Source of the DNA: Willaertia magna
Taxonomy: Eukaryota; Heterolobosea; Eutetramitea; Acrasida; Naegleriidae
DNA: 15,802 nt
Assembly: GCA_902984215.1 (NCBI GenBank)
Contig: CADWAF010000994.1
Span: forward strand, 1 to 15,802
Reading direction: 5' to 3'
Numbering within the stretch: position 1 is the stretch's first letter; every line of letters starts with the position of its first letter. Positions 8,339 to 15,802 of this stretch are shown one piece after another. The notes under the pieces are model-generated. The model made no database searches. It had not been told where the DNA came from and was given only the letters and a program-made list of their open reading frames with translations. Position numbers and translations under genes: made by a program.

Positions 8339-8389
8339 AAAAAATGTATAATCAATATAGTTAATACAATAAATAATAAAACAACAAAG

Positions 8390-9117
8390 ATGTTCACTAA
8401 AAAAAATTTTATATTCCATACATACAATCCAACAACCAAAAAATTTGAAGCACTTAAAGGAATAAAGAAGAAAAAAAGAGAAAAAGGTAAATTAAATGAA
8501 AGAATAAATGAATAAATACCATTAAATTATCTAAAAACAACTAAACAATGAGATAACTTTGAAATTAATAATAATAAAGAATACAATGAATTATTGAAAA
8601 ATAGATTTTATAATTTAAATGATTAAATAAAAAAGAATGAAAAAGAATTAGATTTTGCATTAGGAAGTTATAAAATTATGATAAGAAGAATTAAATATGA
8701 AATTAATAATAAATTAAAAATTAATAATAAACATTTATTTAATAATATAGAATTAACTGCAATGTATCCAAGATTTTTTAATTATTTTAATACAAATAAT
8801 AATGAATTACAATATACAACAAAATATGGTAATACAATTTTTATTAATTTTATTTAGATCGGAAAAAACAATATACTTGATGATTTAAATATTAAAGAAA
8901 AAGGAATTAAAGAAATTTAGAGTGAATTTATGATGTTTGAAGGTAGATTAATTAAAAGAAAATTAGAATGTTTTGTTAATTTTATAAGATTATATATAAA
9001 TTGTACTACTTTTAAAGTCATGATGGAATTTGGTTTTAAAGTTAATTCTATTATATCAAAAAATACTTCTAGATTACAAATTTCAAATTGTGTAACAATT
9101 GGTTAATAAAATAATTT
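8390..9117 (+). CDS. Lys/Asn-rich ORF upstream of transposase-like gene
   Basis: The frame starts at ATG 8390 (MFTKKNFIFHTYNP) and is protein-like to about 9110 if TAA (for example in NE-Q-IPLNY), TAG (twice, around 8855-8920) and TGA 8549 (KQ-W-DNF) are sense codons. The middle part reads MYPRFFNYF and then EFMMFEGRLIKRKLECFVNF and FKVMMEFGFKVNSII. I recognise no domain. The frame ends in an A/T-run tract (9105-9190), beyond which coding continues in the next frame. It may therefore be the N-terminal part of the transposase-like protein, or a separate gene. The composition is extremely AT-rich, with nearly all third positions A or T. Confidence 0.4.
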
Positions 9118-9132
9118 TTTATTAAAAAATAA

Positions 9133-9270
9133 CACCATTATAATCCATCATAACCTTTTATTAAAAAACAAAAAACAAAAAAACAATAATACAGTAAAGA
9201 AGTACATGGAAATTTAATTATTAATAATTATTTACCAAATAATATTAATTCAAATGAAAATAATTTAATA

Positions 9271-9304
<34 letters not shown>

Positions 9305-10026
9305 TAATTAATAATAATGATAATTTAATAAATAATAATGACGTATTTTTAAATGAAAATGATTTATTTATTGAAAATAAAAATTTATAATATAATGTAA
9401 ATTCTTTATATTTAAATAATTTTAATAATAATGAAAATGAAAATTTAAATGAATTTACTAAAGAAAATGAAACAATTTTTTATTTTAGAAAAGAAAAACA
9501 AAAGAGAAATCATATATTAAATGATTTTGAACATAATTTAATACAAAAAAACCAATGGAAAATTAATGATTGTTATAAAGAAAATCATATTTTTAATAAA
9601 TATACTAAATTTTATAAAGGTAATAATTATTATATTAATATTAAAAACAGTAATAAAACAATTAAAAAAATACTATGTTTACATTTATTTTATTTTTTTA
9701 ATTTATCTTTTAAATATAGTAATGATTATTTTATAATGAAATCTTATAATACAAAAGGAAAAAAAGATATGAATTTTAAAAATTTAATAAATAATCCAAC
9801 AAATAAAACAATTAAACAATCTAAATTATTAAAAATAATTTATGACATTAATTGTTTACTATTTATATATTTTGGAATTACTTTATATAAATTAATAATA
9901 CAGTTATTTTTATTTGATTTTAAATTATGTAAAAATATATTTAAAATTATATATAACAAATCTAATAAAAAAAGAGAACTAAAATCTATTAAAAAATTAT
10001 TTAATGAAAATGAAATGAAATATTAA
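9133..10026 (+). CDS. Asn-rich segment, probably N-part of transposase-like gene
   Basis: The frame is open from about 9133 and contains an Asn-rich low-complexity region (9200-9460) with an Asn homopolymer. It crosses TAA 9388-9390 and reads FYFRKEKQKRNHILNDFEHN, then LCLHLFYFFNLSFKYSNDYF, and YDINCLLFIYFGITLYKLII near the end. TAA 10024-10026 closes it, and coding continues at once in a neighbouring frame (10029 on). Asn runs of this kind arise from AAT repeats in very AT-rich genomes. In the TNP2-like reading this would be the region N-terminal to the conserved core, and I see no certain catalytic Asp. It is probably the same gene as the next feature. Confidence 0.4.
9271..9303 (+). repeat. 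(AAT)11 trinucleotide repeat
   Basis: Eleven consecutive AAT units in frame with the surrounding coding sequence encode an Asn run. It is a typical slippage tract. Confidence 0.9.
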
Positions 10027-10028
10027 TT

Positions 10029-12053
10029 ATTAATAAAAAACAAAATACAATACCAGAAGATATTTGGAATAATTTAAAATATAAATTAAATTTAAAAATT
10101 AAAAATATTAGAAAATTATTAGATATTAATAAAGAAACTATATTTAATTCTAATAAAAGATATGAAATTCAAAAATTTATTACAAAAATAAACAAAAATA
10201 ACAAAACATTAAATATAGTAGTTATATTTTTATCTAATATTGAACAATATATTAAAGATATAATTAATATATTATTAAATGAAATATATATAAGATATAA
10301 AAATAATAAACCATTAGATACTAAATCTAAAAATTTAATTGATTTAATTTTAAATGAAAATAATAATGAAATTAATGATGATATTTTAATTAAATTTTTA
10401 ATAGACAAACCAGGAAAAAAAAATAAAAAAGAAGGAATAACTATTTTTAGAATATCAATTGCAAATAATAATATATTAAATTCACAAAATCCTGATTATA
10501 TATTTCCAATAAATGTTTGGTTTGGTTTAGAATCATATTTAAAATATTTAAGTGATTATTTAAAACTAATAATTAATAACCTAAACGAATGTATTATTGA
10601 ATTTAAAAAGAAAATATTTACATTTAAAATTAATCAATATTTTGCAAATAATTTATATACACATGCTTTATTAAGTAAAGGTGTAAATATTAAATGTATG
10701 TGTTGTTATTGTAATTTAAATGATTGGAAAATAAAATATAATGAAAGAAAAAGAGAAAGTAAATTAAGTAATTATTTAAGATTTAAACATTGTCAAATTG
10801 TTTATTGTTTTCTTTATTTAAAAAAACATATTTGTGAAACTTTATTACTAACTATAATTAGCAATGAAAATAATAATTTTATATATTTACAACAAAAATT
10901 TAAAAATAATATTTATTTAAAATCAATTATTAGTGAACTAAATGTCAATAATAATTAAAATAACAATAATAATTTACATTTATATATTACAAAAAAACAA
11001 GCTAAATATATATTTAATAATTATAAATGGTTATTTAAAGAAAAAATTGAAAAATAGAAAACAAACAAAGAATTAATGGACTTTATTTATATATTTAATG
11101 AAATTATTTATTTTAAAAATTTACTTAAATATGGTTTAATGAATAATGAAAATTTATTAGATTTACAAAATAGATTAGAAAAATTATATTTAGTTTTTTC
11201 AATAGTTTGTAAAAAAACATATTAGTATTCTCATATTTTATTATTACATTTATTAGATCTTTTAAAAGTATTTCCTAATAGCATAAATGGATTAAGCAAT
11301 GAAGGATTTGAAAATTTACATAAAATAATTTAGAATATTATTAAAAAATCAATTCAAAAAGGTTTTAATTTCAATGAATATTGATATTATTTATTTAGAG
11401 ATATTCTTAAAAATTTTAATTCTAATTTTAATCCATCAAATAAGGAATTTTTAACTGATTTATTTATTATTGACTGTTATTTTGATAAGTATATATTAAA
11501 AAAAGAAAATGAAAATGAAAATAATAATTCAGAATTATTTACAATAACTGAATTAGATTTTGATGATAATATAAATTTTTTAAATATTAATGAATATTAT
11601 ACTGAAAAAGAATTAGAAATTGAATTAAATGATAAATTAAATAATGATATAAATTATAGTTTTATAAAAAAATCAAATTTTAATATAAATAATATTGATT
11701 CTAGTAAAAATGGAAGAAAATACAAAGGAATTAAAAAAGATATTATAAAACAATTTATAATATTAAGACAAGTTCTTAATCATTTTACTTCAAAGGTTTA
11801 TTTAGTAAATGAATTAAATTATTGTTGAAATAAACAGGAACAAAAAGTTTATAAAAATAAACGAAAAGAAATAGAAAATCAAAAAATAAATATATTAGAT
11901 ACAAAATTTTTTGAAATACAAGATTCTGATGAAGATATTGGAAATGAATTAGATGAAAATTTTGTATTATCTTAACCTATAAATTCTTCTATCGATTTTA
12001 ATAATGATATAATTAATTTTAGTACTACTTTTCAGTCATTTTCGTTTGATTAA
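10029..12053 (+). CDS. TNP2/CACTA-like transposase core, stops read as sense
   Basis: One frame runs about 675 codons if TAA (10956, 11973), TAG (11055, 11223, 11331) and TGA (11382, 11826) are sense codons. TGG also encodes Trp here. The order of motifs resembles large TNP2-type transposases: a PINVWFGL segment (10509-10530; family: Trp-Phe-Gly before a Lys-Pro), THALLSKGVNIKCMCCYC (10662-10712; family: a polar helix then Cys-x2-Cys), and HILLLHLLDLLKVFP followed by SNEGFENLH (11232-11321; family: His-x4-His and an (F)E near the catalytic Glu). The Asp residues of the triad are not certain. The enzyme would excise and insert its own element. An acidic/Asn-rich tail follows. It ends at TAA 12051 or 12075, 24 bp before the CPSF160-like start. 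No terminal inverted repeats were found. Confidence 0.5.
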
Positions 12054-12076
12054 TTATTTAAAAGTTTACAATATTA

Positions 12077-13864
12077 ATGGTATTACTTTAGTTGATGAAT
12101 AAATGAATATATTATTTTATATCTAGTAGTTCAGAATATAATTTAAAAACAATTTTTACTAAAAAAACAACTTTAATCAGCCCTGAAGAATGTATTTGTT
12201 TTTATTCAAATCAAAAAAAAACATAAAATCAAACAAAGTTTTCTTAAAAGAAAATATTTCTTATAATCAATATATTCTTAAAGTTGGCTTGAAATTAAAA
12301 AACATTGTATTTAAATCATTAATTAATAATGATCAGTTGTCAAATCACTTTACAAAAAAATAGAAAATAATTTTCAAGAAAAAGACTAATTATTAATTCC
12401 AAAAAATATAAATTTTAGAAATAAATTTAATAATAATTTCGAAATTTATTTTTCAAAAAAGTCAACAAAAGGTGCTTTAATGATTTGAAAAGATTTAAAT
12501 TATTTATATAACAGAACATCAACATTTCTTAAATTTTTAAAATTTACAAGAGAAAATATTCTAATTCTATTACAAGTTAATGAATCATTTTAGTTTGTTT
12601 CTTATGGATTACAATACGTAATTTTAATTACAAATTATTCTAAATGTTATTTATTTGAAAATCTTCAATTTGAATTTTATCATTAAGGCACATATTAACA
12701 GAATGTTAAAACCATGTCCAGTATTGAACTACAGGATTTACATTTTGATGTATTATTACCATTTAGAAAAAATGATTCCATTATTTGTGATCAATTACCT
12801 TGTAAAATTATACATTTAGATTTAGATAAATTGAATCGTTATTGGTATTGTGGAAAATCGGATTTTGCTTATTGAAATAATTATAAGAGCATTGTTAGTT
12901 ATGAATTTAAATTATTGGATAATGGTGAATTAATTTTAAATAATAATAATGTTGTATCACATTTTGTGGTTGATAGATTGACAGCGATATTTATTGATAA
13001 TTTATTCTTTGAAATAATTGCCAATGCTATTTTTCAACAAACAAAAATATTTAACACTCTAAATTCAATTACAACAAGTAATACTTCAGACATTGTTGAA
13101 AATGTTGCAATTATCATTTCAAATATGATGACATTAATTGCAATTGCTTTTTATTTTATTGAATGATTTAGATATTTAATTATTAGATATTTATATGAAA
13201 TATTAAATAACAATTTAAAGGATAACAATGATACTAATCAATTATTAAACAGTAACGTTGAAAAGAAACCTTTACAAAATTAATTTATGTCAGTGGTTAC
13301 ATTATAATGATTATTTTATTTAAAAAGTTAAAGAATTTTATAATAATTTTTTACAACAAAATACAAAATATCTAAAATACAACGGGGTTGAATCAACTGG
13401 GATTGAATGTTATAAGAATTAGAAATAGTTTTATAAATATTAGTCTAATATCTTAATTAGCAGTTATAGATACTACATTAGATACTTTTGGATATCAAAG
13501 TAAATTAAATGATAATAATTTAGAAGTTGTTGCTTGTTTTGGAAAACATGGTTGTTTATCTGTATTAAATAGAAATTTAAGACCAAAAATGCAATCAAAT
13601 ACTACTTTACCTTTTAAGATAAAACAAATGTGAACAATTCAAAGTCTTGAATCAGATTTTGACGAATATTTAATATTAAGTTTGAAAAATAATATAAAAG
13701 TACTGGAATCCAAGAAAACCTTAGATGATGTCATATCTAAAACAATATTTGTCACAGATGAACCTACATTTAATATTAGTAAATTAATTAATTATATTGT
13801 TCAAGTTACTAGAACTTAGGATTCTAAGATTTAATATAAAAAAAATAATATTAATTAATAAAAT
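12077..13864 (+). CDS. CPSF160/Cft1-like protein, N-terminal half
   Basis: CPSF160 is the large beta-propeller scaffold of the nuclear cleavage and polyadenylation factor. Recognisable landmarks are in family order: DVLLPFRK (12747-12770), a block with NGELI (about 12930), VVACFGKHGCLSVLNRNLRP (13523-13582), KQMWTIQSL (13625-13651), DEYLILSL and EPTFNISKLINYIVQV (to 13807). These match the region up to about residue 600 of a normally 1300-1400-residue protein. The C-terminal half is absent from the window. TGA encodes Trp at 12486, 12873, 13164 and 13631; the last is the family-conserved MW(T). TAG 12591 and 13817 and TAA 12684 and 12696 are read through. The frame changes near 12260, 12370 and 13300-13390, so introns, indels or decay are present. 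The first ATG, 12077, is only a candidate start. Confidence 0.62.
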
Positions 13865-13865
13865 A

Positions 13866-13913
13866 AAAAAAAAAGTCTATTTTTTTTGCATTTTTTTGTT
13901 TTTTTATTTACAG
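13866..13913 (+). other. Possible short intron tail (T-rich, ATTTACAG)
   Basis: A-rich then strongly T-rich sequence ends in ATTTACAG at 13913, a good splice acceptor. A weak donor GTCTAT at 13875 would make a 39-bp intron. Phase does not match perfectly, though an A-run makes the frame uncertain. Confidence 0.35.
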
Positions 13914-14022
13914 TAAAAAAAATACTAAAGATTGTATAGATCAATTGAATGATTTTAAAAGATTAGTTAAACAGAAGAAGAAGGAAATTATTGAAAATTG
14001 TGTTAAAAAATTCAAAAAATAA
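13914..14022 (+). CDS. Short Lys-rich 3' exon or gene end
   Basis: After the acceptor at 13913, about 36 codons read NTKDCIDQLNDFKRLVKQKK followed by a Lys-rich helix, ending in TAA 14020-14022. The amphipathic, charged composition fits a C-terminal helix. It may be the last exon of the plus-strand gene before it, but it does not resemble the CPSF160 sequence expected at this point. After it, 14023-14170 holds only AT-rich sequence or a possible Gln-rich tail of the minus-strand gene. Confidence 0.35.
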
Positions 14023-14170
14023 ATTATTTACTCTTATTCTAATCGAATTAATTATTTGTTAATTATTCTACTTCTGTACACTAGTTTTATGATTGTTTCT
14101 TTTAAAAGTAATTTATTTATCTATTTTGGTCAATTAGTAATTTTTTGTGTGTCTTTTACTATTTAACAAT

Positions 14171-14370
14171 CTAATAAACTATAAAACAAACAGCATCACC
14201 AACTATTGAAATATTTCTTTTTGATTGATCTTCAATCTTTTTAATACTTGCTAATCTAGTTTGTAAAACATAAGGATTTGATTGTAATAAAATAAATTCA
14301 ACTAAATATTATTATATTATTTCATTATTTCTGAATATCCATTAACTTTAAACCTTGTCAATCTCTTTAC
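14171..14370 (-). CDS. Minus-strand coding fragment, unrecognised
   Basis: On the minus strand, RFKVNGYSE (14354-14328) is followed, after a frame change in an AT repeat, by QQYLVEFILLQSNPYVLQTR and then KRNISIVGDAVCFIVY, reaching TAG 14171-14173. The first two Gln residues are TAA codons. Composition is more balanced than in the gene to the right, so this may be an exon of a conserved cellular gene. If TAG is Gln, the frame continues Gln/Lys-rich for about 45 codons. I do not recognise the family. GDAV resembles a nucleotide-cyclase motif, but nothing else supports that. It could be the C-terminal continuation of the minus-strand gene at 14424-15800. Confidence 0.38.
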
Positions 14371-14423
14371 AGTAGCTTATTAAAAGAGTAATAAAGAATA
14401 TGGTCTATATTAAAAAATAATTT

Positions 14424-15800
14424 TTATAAATCATAATTATTATCATTTATATAAAAATTTAATTTATCATTTAAATTATCTTCTAATTGTTTTATACAAT
14501 AATACTGTTTTATTTTTATTTTACCAATATTTATATTAATTAATAATTTAGCTTTGTTTTTTATAATTTTAAAATTTTGAGTTCGTAATTTTGGAATATT
14601 TTGTATTATATTATTTTCTTCATTATTTTCAATTTTCTTTTTCTCATTTCTACCGATATAATATTTAATATTAAAATAACCATTTAAATCATTATAGAAA
14701 TAAAGTGGATATTGATTTTTAGAATAAATAATATTATGAATATAATTTGTAATAAATGTAATAAGTAAATTAATAAAAGTTTCATTTAATAATTTATTAA
14801 CTGAATACCAAAGTTTAATTATAGATTCATTACTATTAGTTAAATAATTATTAATAATAGTATAAACAAATTTGTTCTTATTTGACATTTTATTTAAAAA
14901 TGGTGGCTCAATATTAAATAATTTTTTATAATTTTCTATTAAAAAAGTATTTAATATTTCTTTAGAAAATTTAATATCTTTGTTATCATTAATTGTTTTA
15001 TATTTATCTTTGTTTTCATTTATTTTTAATTTTAATAAATCAAAATTTGTGTAGTCATTATAATTAAAAAAAAATAAATTTAAATTATATTATTGTTTAA
15101 GTTCTATTAAATTATTTAAATGAGTTTCAGTAATATTTATAGGTATATATAAACAATTATTATTATTATATTTATATATAATTTTATTTTCTTCATTTAA
15201 ACTTTTTTCAATAATTTTGTACTCTAATAATTTGTGTTTTAATATTTTAACTTTAAATTTGTTATAAATATTATTCATTGTTACCTCATTATTGTGTGAC
15301 GCTATAAATTGATAAATATTTTGTAAAATAAATTATTCTTCTTTTGTTTCTCTATTAAAGTAATCATTTAAATTACTTAAATAATCATTAAAAGTATTAT
15401 AATTATTAAGTATTTGTTTATTTTCAATTAAAATATTTTGAATTTTAACTTTATTGATATTTTTATCACAATTTTTACATATTTTTATTCCAATTATCAG
15501 TTCTTTATTTGGGTGTTTCTTTTTAAATTTAATATAATTTTTATTAGTAATATATTGAGTAACATTTTTACTATTATTACATATATAACATTGTAATATA
15601 ATTTTTTTTAATAATTGTTCATTATTTAAATCTTCTTTTAATGTATTATAAAAATATAATAAATATTGATCTAATTCTTTATTGTGTATTCTTTTTATAT
15701 ATTTAATACTAATAGAGCTAACATTAAAATATATTGCTAATTCATCATTAGTATTTTTATATTGACTCATAAAATTGCAATAACTAATATAAACAGCTTT
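14424..15800 (-). CDS. Asn/Lys-rich protein with two CxxC pairs, partial
   Basis: A single minus-strand frame of 459 codons enters from the right edge (KAVYISYCNF precedes the first ATG at 15770) and ends at TAA 14424-14426. It crosses TAA 15333-15335 and TAA 15090-15092 with protein character kept on both sides (NRETKEE-Q-FILQNIYQF and LIELKQ-Q-YNLNLFFF). That is a clean argument for TAA as Gln. Near the visible N-terminus, CYIC (about 15590-15579) and CKNC (about 15482-15471) are spaced like a zinc-binding pair of knuckles. The middle has LFNIEPPFLN (14920-14891) and IIKLWYSVNKLLNETF. I recognise no family. Neighbouring transposases make a mobile-element origin possible. Trp is TGG here and no TGA is in frame. 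Confidence 0.55.
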
Positions 15801-15802
15801 TA

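Noticed and set aside
14171..14250. Nucleotide cyclase fragment (IVGDAV)
   Set aside because: Only a four-residue resemblance. The other catalytic motifs of the family are not seen.
7351..15800. Mitochondrial DNA with TGA = Trp
   Set aside because: A nuclear CPSF160-like gene, transposases and spliceosomal-type introns are present, and TAA/TAG are also sense codons, which usual mitochondrial codes do not allow.

Overview
This window looks like nuclear DNA of a protist. Most of it is extremely AT-rich. It has eukaryote-style GT..AG introns, eukaryotic transposase relics, and a recognisable piece of the eukaryotic mRNA 3'-processing factor CPSF160/Cft1. I see no rRNA, tRNA, CRISPR array or bacterial operon structure. 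I cannot name the species.

The central observation is the genetic code. From about 1.6 kb to the right edge, protein-like reading frames run for hundreds of codons only if TAA and TAG are read as an amino acid (most likely Gln) and TGA as Trp. The best single test is the CPSF160-like gene. Its motif Met-Trp-Thr-Val/Ile, well conserved in that family, has TGA (13631-13633) exactly at the Trp. Such a code, with all three stops reassigned, is known from a few ciliates (Condylostoma, karyorelicts) and the syndinean Amoebophrya. The left 1.3 kb is different: it is less AT-rich, uses CAA for the Gln codons I can read, and ends its two complete-looking 3' ends in TAA. Either TAA terminates only near transcript ends (as in Condylostoma), or the window joins DNA of two histories.

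Layout. At 1-1.3 kb are an ankyrin-like gene running off the left edge (minus), a frameshifted plus-strand gene fragment with short protein repeats, a hairpin between convergent gene ends, and a 144-residue unknown minus-strand gene. At 1.3-3.4 kb is AT-rich DNA with two broken, unrecognised minus-strand coding stretches. At 3.6-5.0 kb are a pair of 63-bp direct repeats and a minus-strand IS630/Tc1-type DDE transposase carrying in-frame TAA and TGA codons. At 5.0-6.8 kb, divergent from the transposase, is a plus-strand gene for a Cys-rich, coiled-coil, acidic protein. Its frame is interrupted by a 386-bp TTTAA microsatellite that behaves as a GT..AG intron. At 7.35-8.34 kb is an unrecognised plus-strand gene. 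At 8.39-12.05 kb is a large plus-strand reading region whose last 2 kb resembles TNP2/CACTA-like transposases. At 12.08-13.86 kb is the N-terminal half of a CPSF160-like protein, only 24 bp downstream on the same strand. At 13.9-15.8 kb are a short plus-strand exon and then minus-strand coding DNA with two CxxC pairs that runs off the right edge.

Frame changes without substitutions occur repeatedly, mostly at homopolymer or AT-repeat tracts. They could be decayed genes, small introns or long-read indel errors. Sequence alone does not separate these. Frame reconstructions and product names rest on reading by eye. No database search was possible.
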